Shown: positions 13,456 through 31,248 of the stretch, piece by piece
Layout of the letters: each line of letters opens with the position of its first letter
Numbering within the stretch: position 1 is the first letter of the stretch
From: Dioscorea cayenensis subsp. rotundata
Lineage: Eukaryota > Streptophyta > Magnoliopsida > Dioscoreales > Dioscoreaceae
Reading direction: 5' to 3'
NCBI RefSeq assembly: GCF_009730915.1
Contig: NW_024086870.1
Location: 1-64,000, forward strand
DNA length: 64,000 nucleotides
Made by a program: the position numbers and the translations under genes
Notes under the pieces: generated by a model
Databases searched by the model: none
Seen by the model: the letters and a program-made list of their open reading frames with translations, nothing else
Told to the model about the DNA's origin: nothing

Positions 13456-13605
13456 TCAGGATCTGGGTAAAATTATAATATGATTTTTCTAGGAACAGAA
13501 AATATATAAATGCTTCATTAATATAATTGATTAATTAGGCCATTTATCAATAATCACTTGAATATATATATATATATACACACACAATTAAGGAAATAAT
13601 TGAAC

Positions 13606-14627
13606 TCATTTTGCAGATGATCTGAGTTTATGAGACACATAAAATCCAACGGAGAGAGCAACAACAGCAACAAGAATAACCTTCTTGTTGTTGTTAATCC
13701 TCTCAATCAAACTATCAAGCATTCCATGGTCTAACCATCCTTCTTCTCTGAACTTTCTCTTGCAGAGAAGTCCAATTTTTTTCTCATCTTGATCATCAGT
13801 GACCTTCTCCTTTGAACCTTCATCTTGAATATGATCACTCTTCTTCTCATTTGAAGGTGAAACCTTTGTTTGTGATATTTGATCAGCTGCCACCTTTTCT
13901 CTCTCCTCAATCTTCTTCTCATGATCAGTTGGAGGTGAAGTCATTGGTTGTGGTATTTGATCAGCTGCCACCTTTTCTCTCTCCTCAAGCTTCTTCTCAG
14001 AAGTTGGAGTTGAAGTCTTTGGTGGTGATATTTCATCTGCCACCTTTTTACTCCCCTCAATCTTCTTCATCTTCTCAACTTGTAGTGCATCCTGCTTCTC
14101 TCCTTGTTCAATCTTCTTGCTATCAATAGAAGAAGGAAGAGGTTTTAGTGGTTCTTGATTAATCTCGTTTGGTTTCTTTTCTTCAGGTGCCATTGGCTTA
14201 ACCATCTTTGGTATAGTAAGAACAAGGCATCCATCATCAAACTTGCCGGCGATCTTCTTATAGTCTGAATCTTGAGGCAGATTGTAGATCCCATCAAGGA
14301 GGACATAAGTGTTCTTCTCTGACTGTCTTCTTCCCTTGATTGTTAGCTTTCTTGTTTGGTCTACTTGAACACTGAAGTCCTTCCTATTGAAACCTTCATA
14401 TCAAAACCAGAAGGTCATAAGCTATATATTAAAGAAACTAAACAAGAAGAAACAAAAATAATTAATGCATATATATATATATATATATATATTAGGAGTT
14501 GAGACAAAGAGAGACCTGGAAGATTCACTCTAAGAAGGTAATTGGAACCTTCATCAGACCGTTCAAAGTTTGGGGAAAAGTTTACAGTGGTTGGTGGGAG
14601 GGTTTTCATTCTTCTAGTTCTATCCAT
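13606..14627 (-). CDS. RTM2-like protein A: HSP20/alpha-crystallin domain plus C-terminal membrane anchor
   Basis: Exon 1 is 14627-14516 and exon 2 is 14393-13606, joined in frame through LPG|FNRKDF to 299 residues. The first 105 residues form a small-heat-shock fold: a NYLLRVNLPGF beta strand, then DFSVQVDQTRKLTIKGRR, then KKIAGKFDDGCLVLTIPK. A Lys/Glu/Pro-rich charged linker follows (about 110-245), with roughly one intact and two diverged 26-residue repeats (REKVAADQ type). A conserved end comes last: WLDHGMLDSLIERINNNKK, a hydrophobic anchor VILVAVVALSVGFYVSHKL and four residues. This architecture matches plant RESTRICTED TEV MOVEMENT 2-like proteins, some of which restrict potyvirus long-distance movement in phloem; that role is not shown for this copy. 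The intron holds (TA)n. Confidence 0.86.
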
Positions 14628-15586
14628 GAAGATAAGATATTAGTTTGCAAGGTTTTGGTGGATGCAAGGCTTGTGTGGATGGGGAGATATATATATGTGT
14701 ATGTGTGAAGTTGTATATATATATATGCATGAAGAGGTTGAATAATGTGGGGGTGTTATGTTCCAAACTTTTCTTGGATGGTGTTTTTTCTTTCATGGTG
14801 AATGGGAGGCAAAGATAACATTCTTTGCTTTTTTGAGACGTTTTATAAGAAGTCTTTATAAGCATGCTTTGGACTTTGGAGTACCAATTTGTGTTTGCTT
14901 GGCAAGATGATGCTATATCCCTATCCTTAAGAAAAAAAAAACAAATGCATGGTAGTATATTTTTTTTTTATTGGTGAAATTAAGAAGAGAGAGTCCAACA
15001 TAGGAGTTTGTATATATATATATATATATATTAATGGCTATAGTAAAAGCGTATAAGTACGTCCAAGAAGAGAAAGAGTATTAAAAAAGAAACAAAATTA
15101 TTCAGGCCATACAATAAATTCTTGCACGTTCATATAGGTTTTTTTTAGGTATTAAATCATAACATAAAAGGAAATTAGTGAAAATAATTATTGGGGTTTA
15201 ATTAGTGATTTGCTTTATGATTTATAAAAAAAAAATTTGTTTTATCCGAATAGTTTTATTTATCATATTAAAAAATCTTTTTAGTTATGTCATGTCATTT
15301 ATGTTAAAATATAAATAGCAACAAGAATTATTTTAAATTCTTTTTTATTATCTTGCAAACAATTTCTCACCAAAATTATGGGGAGTTTAAAATTTTTCAT
15401 TTCTATTTTATTGATCATTTGCTTTCTTCTTCCTTTGCAATTTTATCAATTAATTAATTAAATTTTATTATAACCACAACCATATATCATTTAAACCAAG
15501 TTTCAAATATTGTCACAGTGTTAGTCCATATATATTTATCCTTATAATTAGATTGGTCTAGTTTTCATATATGCTAAAATTATATA

Positions 15587-15617
<31 letters not shown>

Positions 15618-16188
15618 ATTAAATTTTGGTTGTATTAGTTCAATTTATATAAATATTTCTATAATCAATAAAATAATTTTTAAAAATATCAAACCATAGA
15701 GAAATGAGCATCTTTCATTAAATGTACGTATATATTTTATTTGTCTAATATTTAAAAAATAAATTATTTAACTCATGGTAAAAATTATATATTTTTTGAA
15801 TTTAAAAATAAAATAATTGTTTGGATACTTTTTGTAGAGGATTTAAATTTAAAATGACACTTTTAAATATATTTAAACTCAATAAGATAAAAAATATTTG
15901 GTACTATATCTGATAAGTGGCTAGAACGAGAATTAAATATATAACCCACATGCATCTAAACCTCACATGACAATCATGTGAGACTTACTTTATAGATTAA
16001 AATTCTACATTTTGAATTACGCTCAAATTTAACTCAGTTCAAAATCCATCAAATCGATAAACCATTGTAGTTCAAAATCCATTAACTAGTTTTTTCAAAT
16101 CCACCTAAATAAATAAAGAATTTTCAATGACTTTGTAATTCTAATTACATGAAGTTCTAAATCCTATGCAACAAACACTACCCTAATG
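14628..16188. other. Gene-free AT-rich spacer with (TA)n tracts
   Basis: This is the upstream flank of RTM2-like A. A TATATATA run lies about 60-70 bases upstream of its start codon (14686-14697), which could serve as a TATA element. (TA)n runs lie at about 15012-15031 and 15584-15612. Bases 15614-16188 have no counterpart in copy B. No reading frame looks genuine. Confidence 0.5.
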
Positions 16189-16457
16189 GAGTTTTTGCTT
16201 ATAAACCTTATAAAAATAGATAATTGGATACCTTTAAAAATTCAACATTCACATGAAATTGTTTAAGGAATATGTTTTAATTTTTGCAAATCAGGGAATT
16301 AAAGGATGATGTGGATAAAATTGTAACATGATTTTTATAGGAACAGGATATATGTATATATATATATGCTTCATTAATAATATATAATAAATTAGGCCAT
16401 TTAAGAATAATCACTTGAATATATATATATATATACATACAATTAAGATAATTGAAT

Positions 16458-17922
16458 TCATTTTCTAGATGATCTGAGTTTATGAGACACATAAAATCCA
16501 ACAGAGAGAGCAACAACAGCAACAAGTATAACCTTCTTGTTGTTGTTAATCCTCTCAATCAAACTATCAAGCATTCCATGGTCTAACCATCCTTCTTCTC
16601 TGAACTTTCTCTTGCAGAGAAGTCTAAATTTTTTCTCATTTTGATCATCAGTGATCTTCTCCTTTGAACCTTCATCTTGAATATGATCACTCTTCTTCTC
16701 ATTTGGAGGTGGAACCTTTGTTTGTGATAGTTCAGCTGTCACCTTTTCTCTCTCCTCAATCTTCTTCTCATGATCAGTTGGAGGTGAAGTCTTTGGTTGT
16801 ATTATTTGATCAGCTGCCACCTTTTCTCTGTCCTCAATCTTCTTCTCATGATCAGTTGGAGGTGAAGTCTTTGGTTGTATTATTTGATCAGCTGCCACCT
16901 TTTCTCTGTCCTCAATCTTCTTCTCATGATCAGTTGGAGGTGAAGTCTTTGATTGTGGTATTTGATCAGCTGCCACCTTTTCTCTCTCCTCAAACTTCTT
17001 CTCATGATCAGTTGGAGGTGAAGTCTTTGGTTGTATTATTTGATCAGCTGCCACCTTTTCTCTCTCCTCAATCTTCTTCTCATGATCAGTTGGAGGTGAA
17101 GTCTTTGGTTGTGGTATTTGATCAGCTGCCACCTTTTCTCTCTCCTCAAACTTCTTCTCATGATCTGTTGGAGGTGAAGTCTTTGGTTGTATTATTTGAT
17201 CAGCTGCCACCTTTTCTCTCTCCTCAAACTTCTTCTCATGATCAGTTGGAGGTGAAGTCTTTGGTTGTGGTATTTGATCAGCTGCCACCTTTTCTCTCCC
17301 TTGGATGGGCTTCATCTTCTCAGCTTGTAGTGCATCTTCCTGCTTCTTTCCTTGTTCAATCTTCTTTTCATGATGGAAAGGAGAAAGAGCATGTAGTGGT
17401 TGTTGCTTAATCTCTTCTGATTTCAGCTTTTCCTCAGGCATTGGCTTAACCATCTTTGGTATTGGCAGAACAAAGCGTCCATTAGCAAACTGGAAGGTCA
17501 TCTTTTTATTGTTGTCTGAATCTTGAGGCAGATCGTAGGTTGTATCAAGAAGGACATAAGTGTTCTTCTCTAACTGTCTTCTTCCCTTGAATATTAGCTT
17601 TCTTCCCTGGCTTACTTGAACAGTGAAGTCCTTCCTATTGAAACCTTCATACCAAAATTAACCAAAAGGTCATAAGCTATTAAAGAAACTAAACAAGAAG
17701 AAACAAAACATTCAATTCATCATTAGGCTTCCTGCATGCATGCATATATATATATATATATATATTAGAAGTAGTAAGAGATATATAGAGACAGAGAGAG
17801 AGAGAGAGACCTGGAAGATTCACTTTAAGAAGGTAATTGGAACCTTCATCAGACAGTTCAAAGTTTGGGGAAAAGGTTATAATGGTTGGTGGGAGGGTTT
17901 CCATTTTTCTATCCATGGCCAT
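16458..17922 (-). CDS. RTM2-like protein B with expanded 26-residue repeat array
   Basis: Exon 1 is 17922-17811 and exon 2 is 17644-16458, joined as in copy A to 432 residues. The start MAMDRKMETLPP is used; the Met at residue 3 is equally possible and aligns with MDRT in copy A. The HSP20-like region covers about residues 10-110 (NYLLKVNLPGF, DFTVQVSQGRKLIFKGRR, MTFQFANGRFVLPIPK). The linker holds seven complete 26-residue repeats of the type REKVAADQI(P/I)QPKTSPPTDH..KK(F/I)E(E/D), then a diverged eighth. The conserved C-terminal WLDHGMLDSLIERINNNKK and membrane anchor VILVAVVALSVGFYVSHKL are nearly identical to copy A. RTM2-like identity is by architecture, and function is inferred only. 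Confidence 0.86.
16752..17302 (-). repeat. 78-bp in-frame minisatellite inside RTM2-like B
   Basis: Seven tandem 78-bp units each encode a 26-residue charged repeat. The phrase GATCAGCTGCCACC recurs every 78 bases (for example near 16808, 16887 and 16965). Units differ by a few bases, mainly at the I/P, F/I and E/D positions. Copy A has only about one intact unit at the same place, so the array expanded or contracted after the duplication. The period is a multiple of three, so changes in copy number keep the frame. Confidence 0.92.
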
Positions 17923-18341
17923 GAATATAAGATATTAGTTTGCAAGGTTTTGATGAATGCAAGGCTAGCTTGTGTGGATGGCCGGGGATATATATATATA
18001 TGTGTGTGTGTGTGAAGTTGTATATATATATATATATATGTGCATGAAGAGGTTGAATAATGTGGGGGGTGTTATGTTCCAAACTTTTCTTGGATGGTGT
18101 TTTTTCTTTCATGTTGAATGGGAGGCAAAGATAACATTCTTTGCTTTTTTGAGACGTTTTAAAAGAAGTCTTGTATAACTATAAGCATGCTTTGGAGTAC
18201 CATCTGTGCCAATTTGTGTTTGCTTGGCAAGATAATGCTATATGCTCATCCTTAATAAAAAAATAAAAAAAATAAAAAAATAAAAAAATTTAAAAATTTT
18301 AAAAAACAAATGCATAGTAGTATATATATATATTTTTTTAT

Positions 18342-18624
18342 GGTGTACATATCAAAATGGTTTCTCTATTTTGTGTTTTTCACCTTTTTAATCCCTCTAA
18401 TATAAAATCCGTTCATTTAGTCCTCGTATTAGCACATTTTCATCTTTTAGCTGTAAAATCCTCTTTTTTTATCCTTATATTTACACATTTTTATTATATT
18501 TGGTCCCTTTAGTTCATCAGCTAGAAGGACAGAAAGGCAGATCTGTCAATTTGATGGACCAAAAGAAAAACAAAAACTAAAAAGACAAAAAATATAAAAT
18601 AGAAGAACCATTTTGATATTTTAA
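18342..18624. mobile_element. MITE-like insertion, about 283 bp
   Basis: The left end GGTGTACATATCAAAATGGT and the inverted right end GTTAAAATATCAAAATGGT form imperfect terminal inverted repeats. The flanks TTTTTTAT on both sides suggest an 8-9 bp target duplication. The corresponding place in copy A (about 14960-14985) is uninterrupted. No coding capacity is seen. The superfamily is not resolved, but the duplication length fits hAT or Mutator. Confidence 0.6.
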
Positions 18625-19336
18625 CTTTTTTATTGATGAAATTAATTAAAAAGACAGAGTCCAAGATAGGAGTTTGTATATATATATATTAATGGCTATA
18701 GTAAAAGGGTTTAAGTATATATATATATATATATATTAATGGCTATAGTAAAAGGGTTTAAGTATCTCCAAGAAGAGAAAGAATATCTAAAAAGGAAACA
18801 AAAATATTCAGGGCATACAATAAATTCTTGCACGTTCATATAGGTTTTTTTTAAGGTAGTAAATCATAACATAAAAGGAAATTAATGAAAATAATTATTG
18901 GGACTTAGTGATTTGTTTTATGATTTATCAAAAAAAAAAAATGTTTTATCTAAATAGCTTTTTTGTCATATTGAAACTTTTTTTTATTCATGACATGCCA
19001 TTTATGTTCAAATAAAAATAGCAGCAAGAATTATTTTAAATACTTTTTTTGTTATATTACAAACAATTTCTCCCCAAATTATGGGCAGTTAAAAAATTTT
19101 CATTTTTATTTCTTTGATCATTTGCTTTTCTTCTTCCTTTGCAATGTTATCAATTTATTAATTAAATTTTATTATAACCACAACCATATAAAAGAATTAT
19201 CATTTAAACTAATTTTCATATATTTTTACAGCTGTTACAATGTTAGTCTATATATATATATATATATATATATCCTTATAATTTGATTGATCTAGTTTTC
19301 ATATTTACTAAAATTATATATATATATATATATATA

Positions 19337-20616
19337 TATCTCTTCAAAATGTCACCCATTACAATTTTAATATATATACATGTACTTCCACTTTTAGCAA
19401 TATAGATGATTGCCCTAGCTTAATATAAATACATAAAATAATACATGATATATATATTTGATCAATAACAACAAAGTAAAACATGAGGACCAATGTCCAG
19501 TCTGTAAGAATGAGGTTTAAAACTACAACATAACACGTGCTCTTTTTTAGTGTCTAATTGCAGTGGACTGCCTCAAAGGTGTGGGTGTGGACACCTCCTG
19601 TGTACATTTTGAGCTCAGTGGAGGAGTTTTTGCATTTGTTCATGCAAATTTTGATGATGATAAAAGGACGAAAAACATAAAATAGAAAGACTATTTTGAA
19701 TTTTTTTTCTTTCATATGAGTTTCAATTAATTATATTAATTAATCTATCTGCGAATCAAGTAACTCATTGTCTTGCTAGATCTTCCATTTCGAATTGGAA
19801 TATAATGGAAATGAAGACCACCCCCTCCATCTTTCGTTGTACAGCTTTTACATCCAATGGCATGAGATGTTTTATTTTCAAAAATTATGATTTTACATTA
19901 ATTTTAATATAGACTAAGTAATTAAATTTTTATTAGTAAAATAAAAACACAAAATAAGTTACATCAAAAAAGAAAAAAAAAAGTTCTACCTTATAATTTA
20001 TTTATTCTATGAAAGTTATCAGTTACATGTGATATTGATAAGTTCAAATATACATTGATAGCAGAACTAAAAAATAAAAATACATGTAGCAAAACTATAT
20101 ATATAGTGTATGCGTTTTTTGGGGATGCCCCCAGAAAACAAATCTATGAATATTTTCACAACAACCATTAGATCACATATCTAATGGTTGTTGTTTCATT
20201 TTTAACTCCAGAAATATAGTTAGTGATGCTAACCCCGGGGTTAATTAGTTTTATAATAAAACAACAACCGTTAGATTGTGGATGTTTCTAGTTAGATTAC
20301 CGGTCATCATATATATATATATATATATTGTGTCTCATCCCTTATGGATATTTTTCTTATAATTTTTGTCAAATTTTCCTGAAATTGGTGAGCCAAATGT
20401 GGTTCAACCACATTATATTAAAAAAGTAATAAGAAAAAAATATCCATGCAACATTTAATCATTCAGTTGAGAGCTTGAGATTAATAAATCTAAATATATT
20501 CACAGCTTAAATTCAAATCCTTGTTTTTCCATACAAATATAAATTAATCATTAATATCTCATGCATACAATATATATAATTGCATGGATTGCATGCATGA
20601 TGAGTACATAACCAAC
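19337..20616. other. Gene-free spacer with a perfect hairpin
   Basis: The stretch is AT-rich, with (TA)n near 20308-20328 and no credible gene. At 20158-20194 ACAACAACCATTAGA is followed, after a 7-base loop, by its exact complement. A related ACAACCGTTAGATTGTGG lies near 20264, suggesting a small foldback or MITE relic. A partial likeness to the MITE at 18342 (right-end part) lies near 19660-19700. Confidence 0.4.
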
Positions 20617-21766
20617 TCATTTCCCTGCTGTCTTGAGTTTATGAGACACATAAAAACCAACAGAAAAAGCCACAAAAGCAACAGAAATAACCTTCCTGTT
20701 CCTATTCATTCTCTCCAACAAACAATCCACCACTCCATGCTCCAACCAGCAAACCTTTGAACTCTCACAATATTTCTCACTAGTCTTCATCACTTTCTCT
20801 TCATCCTTCTTCTTTTTCTCATGATCATCATGATCACCTTTCTGACCATCATGATCTGCAGGAATTAAGTTTTGTTCTTGTTTCTGTTGTTGTTGTTGTT
20901 GTTGTTGTTGATCATTAGATGAAGATGATGGTTTCTTTTGATCTTGAGAAACTTTTCTAGGGATGACCAAAGTGAGACATTCATGATCAAACTTTCCAGT
21001 GATCTTGTCATGGTCTGAATCTTTTGGGACATTGTATGTTTGATCCAAGGCCATGAACTTGTTCTCTTCTAATTGTTTCTTTCCTTTCACTGTTAGTTTC
21101 CCTTGATGGTCTATTTGAACAGTGAACTCCTCCTTCTTGAAACCTTCATATATATATATATATATAACACGACAAACATATTAAGAAGAGATTAGCTTAA
21201 ATATTGGCATGTTGAGGTTTTGTTATATTATTAATGTGAAATTTTTATTCATCCACATTTCTCAAAATAAAAAAATAATTTATAAATTTGTTGAAGGGCC
21301 GCATATATATGTAAACTCAATTTAATTTGTTAGTGATATATATAGATATATATTATATACATTTTATAGGAGTGTATATAAGGGAAAAAAAGAACCTGTA
21401 TTGAAAAAGAGTGTAACATGTGTGTATAGAAACAAGAATACAAGAAAATTCATTAAATAAATTGATCACTCTTATTTTTCATATTTTTGATATTTTTTAG
21501 TAAAACTGAAAATTGTTTAGCATGAACTCTTTGCTTTAGAAAATAATTAAATCATGTAAATCACTATTACATGAAAAAGAGGGAAATGAAATTAAATAAA
21601 TGAAAACGCCATCATTTACATATATAGGGGGCAAAAATAAGGGTGCTATATAAAAACCTGGAAGAAAAACTCTGAGGGTGTAATTGCCAGGTTCCACATT
21701 CCAATCAGAGTTTGGATGAAAAATTTCATAACATGGTTGAACTCTTCTCTTTCCTTTGGTATCCAT
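20617..21766 (-). CDS. RTM2-like protein C with polyglutamine tract
   Basis: Exon 1 is 21766-21658 and exon 2 is 21143-20617, giving 211 residues joined at FLPG|FKKEEF. The HSP20-like core (NYTLRVFLPGF, EFTVQIDHQGKLTVKGKK, DKITGKFDHECLTLVIPRK) spans about residues 27-100. It is followed by a linker that lacks the 26-residue repeats of A and B and instead has nine consecutive Gln (CAA/CAG run near 20887-20912). An Asp/His/Lys-rich patch and the conserved end CWLEHGVVDCLLERMNRNRK plus hydrophobic anchor VISVAFVAFSVGFYVSHKL close the protein. It is a more diverged member of the cluster, older than the A/B duplication. Function by family only. Confidence 0.85.
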
Positions 21767-22649
21767 TTAATTAGAAGATAGTTTTTGGTTTCTAAAACTT
21801 AGAAGATGGTTTTGAATGAATTGTTTTAGAGTATATATATGATAATATATCTACACGTCAAATTAAGAGGGATTGCATTCAAATTTGGGTAGTTATTATA
21901 TTCCAAACTTATCTTGCATTGCATTGTTACATTGCATGGTGTCTCTCTCTTTCTTGGTTGGGTTTCATACTTTCAATGAAACAGGGCAAATATATTCTTT
22001 GCCGTGCTTGTAGAGTTTGGGAGTAGTATGTTTCAAAAGTAACATACTCTCCTTAATTACTTATGACTTTGGGTTTTTATTTTATATATCAAGAAAAATG
22101 GCTGATTATTAATATATCCATATAAAATAATATTTGCTTATATACTGTTTATGAATCATCATTATTTTAATTATTTATCACTTAACTAAAAAAATCTTCT
22201 AGAAAAATCAAAATGTATGCACAAATCAGCCCATTAAAACTCAAACTCAAGATCTCTTAAATGTCTTACGCTCACTTGTAGCAAAAGAGTTGATACCTAT
22301 GAACTACGAGTGCTTTGGTTAATTCCATATATATATACATATATAGACTTTGTTGGTGTTGTATTACACCAACAAAGCCAGAATTAGTACAAACTATGCA
22401 AATCTATTCAAATTCAACCAAACCATAATTCTCTCTTTTTTCCAATTTTTTTTTTTTTTGGGAAAATACAAAGACCATATACCCCTTGAATTATTTTACA
22501 AACAAAGATTTTACAATTTTGAACATAAAAAGCATTCTTTTGAAGGATTAATCTACAAGAGTAAATATTTCTGAAACAACATAATTCCAAGAAGGACACA
22601 TACAATGCTGCCTCTTTATAATCTAAGATGATGATGATGATGACATGCA
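21767..22649. other. Gene-free spacer upstream of RTM2-like C
   Basis: This holds the promoter side of RTM2-like C and the 3' flank of isochorismate synthase. A 12-bp perfect inverted repeat (CTTTGTTGGTGT / ACACCAACAAAG) lies at about 22349-22378. No gene is seen. Confidence 0.4.
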
Positions 22650-29277
<6,628 letters not shown>

Positions 29278-31248
29278 GGAGGAAGCGTTGGCGAGCGTGG
29301 AGTGGTCTTATTAGTGCTTGCGGGATATGAAGATATAAGGTTAGCGATGAGGGAGATAACTGATAAGGAGTTCTGATTTCCATGTGGGTCCCTTTTTTCA
29401 AAATCCACACTTCATATACAAATTATTATTATTTAATTTTTTTAAATTTATTTGTACATAGAAATCTCACAAAGCCCAATAATTGCGTCCTAATTGCAAA
29501 TATGTGTTTATGCCCGCCATCGTTTAAAACATTACCGTGTGTTACACGTTAATTTGGGAAAAATAATTATAATTAAAATTGTAAAACTAATAATATTATG
29601 TATGTTTACGTGCAACGACCCTTGGGTCAATTGGTACTAAATTTTTTATGTAGGGCTTTCATTTTTCGATAGAGTGTGACTCTTCTAATTCAATCCTTGC
29701 CAACGCAAGATGAGGCGTTAATGGCGTAGAGTGTGGCTCCCTCACGCCTGCCTCTTAATTAACCGTTTGTCGTCTTTTTTTCAAAATCATTGTATGTTAA
29801 TAGTAAATATGTTTTTAAATGTGCGAACAATAATTGCATAATGCATGTATAGTAGTAACTAAATTTTTATTTAGACTATTTTATATGAGATGACATCACC
29901 CTTTCATATATAAAAAAATTATTACATAAATTCTCACACACCCCGCACAATAGCAATCATAGATTCATAGCAATGGTTGAATCATCTGCAGCCTGCAGGG
30001 GCACCTTTAGAATTTTAATCCCCAGATGACATACATTTCCAAATACCCTCAATGTTTCTACACAACAAAGCTCAATAACTGCATGTTAATAACAAGGCCT
30101 ATGTTTTTCAATGTTTCTAAATAATTATGTACTAATAGTACAATATTAACGTGCATCAATCTTTTCAGAATTATTTTCAACATTTGCATCTTTTCCAAAT
30201 AATTTTCAACATTTCCACTTATAAATTTCTACTGTTGCTTGAAAATTTAGGTAAAATTACATACTAATAGTACAATATTAATGCATAACTTTTTCAAAAT
30301 AATTTACTGTTGCTTGGAAATTTAGGGAAAATTACATGTCCCCCCAACCCAATGTTTCTACGTCACGAAGCTCAATAATTGCGTGCTAATAGTAAATATA
30401 TGTACTACATTCCTGTGCACCAATGTTTTCCACATAATTTTCAACATTTCTACTCATAACTTTGCTTAAAATTTTCTGGAAAAATACATGTCAGGCCAAG
30501 CTCGCAACCGTACATAGAGAGTAAGCACAAAATAAAGATGCATAAATATGAACCCTGTTATTAAGAAATGATTATTATTTTTTTTTAAAAAAAATAAACC
30601 TTTACTACCACTTATAAACATGCGACAGATGGCAACGGATGGGAGGGAAAATATAAGGCCGCGACATGTATAAAGAACCAAAAGTAATAATGATAATAAT
30701 AAATCAATTATCCTGATACTCCTGCAGGCCTATCAAATACAGCAACTACGTTCAATAGAGACTACCAACACCAGCATGCCATATCAATCTCTGAAGAGCA
30801 AGAAAATGGGAAGAACCGAAGTAAATGACCACAATACTATCAATATGCATTCAGAATTGCAGAAGAAACAGAGAAGCTGAAATCATAAACATAACATGAT
30901 GCGAGACGACAATTCCACACCATTCAAACAAGATAGGTACCGCAGACATTGAACTAAAATAAAATAATCAGTGCAGTCAAGGTTGATACCAATCCTCTAC
31001 ATGCAGATTCACAAATGTGAAAGATATCAGCAAGTGTAACATATGGGAGGTAATCAGATTCAACAGTTTATCCTAATTATTTCCATACGGACAGAAATTC
31101 AAAACCTGCCATTTCCCGTAACGTAAAGAAGAAAACAAGGACTAAAAAGAATTTGATAATGAATTTTTTTTTTCAGTTCAAATTAAAATTGCATTCTATG
31201 AATAGCACTCAGAGAAGTGCACCTCCACTAAAACCAAATCTTCTTCCA
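29278..31248. other. ICS upstream region and VDAC 3' flank; no gene
   Basis: Bases just above 29278 should contain the isochorismate synthase promoter. From about 29940 to 30480 the sequence is a degenerate repeat: phrases such as CTAATAGTACAATATTAA, AATTTTCAACATTT, CTCAATAA(C/T)TGC and GTTGCTTG(A/G)AAATTTAGG recur at least twice. The remainder is AT-rich and includes the VDAC 3' UTR just below 31249. No reading frame is convincing. Confidence 0.5.
29940..30480. repeat. Degenerate tandem repeats
   Basis: The ordered phrases CTAATAGTACAATATTAA, GTTGCTTG(A/G)AAATTTAGG, AATGTTTCTAC and AAGCTCAATAA(C/T)TGC recur in overlapping order. Copies are diverged, so unit boundaries are not sharp. Confidence 0.5.

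Larger units (their letters stand above)
9858..15613. repeat. Left copy of a tandem segmental duplication (RTM2-like unit A)
   Basis: Sequence from AGTTTTTGCTTATA at 9858 to about 15613 corresponds to 16189-19336. Matching blocks include 9858-9963 with 16189-16295, the whole RTM2-like gene with its intron, the upstream block near 15000-15150 with 18660-18850, and 15470-15600 with 19180-19330. In copy A the alignment is interrupted by about 3.5 kb (9964-13455) that holds the SINE and the LINE and is absent from copy B. Confidence 0.85.
16189..19336. repeat. Right copy of the tandem segmental duplication (RTM2-like unit B)
   Basis: This is the partner of 9858-15613. It lacks the SINE and LINE, so TTTTTGCAAATCAGG at 16281-16295 continues directly into gene-flanking sequence and serves as a natural empty site. 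It carries a MITE-like insertion (18342-18624) that copy A lacks. Confidence 0.85.

Noticed and set aside
14468-14491. (TA)n runs as regulatory elements
   Set aside because: TA runs are scattered throughout the window, mostly in introns and spacers, and are ordinary microsatellites except where position near a start codon suggests a TATA box.
16664-17410. Long open frame (248 residues) on the plus strand with a Ser/Pro/Asp repeat
   Set aside because: It is the antisense shadow of the 78-bp repeats in RTM2-like B. The array has a period divisible by three, which keeps other frames open as well.
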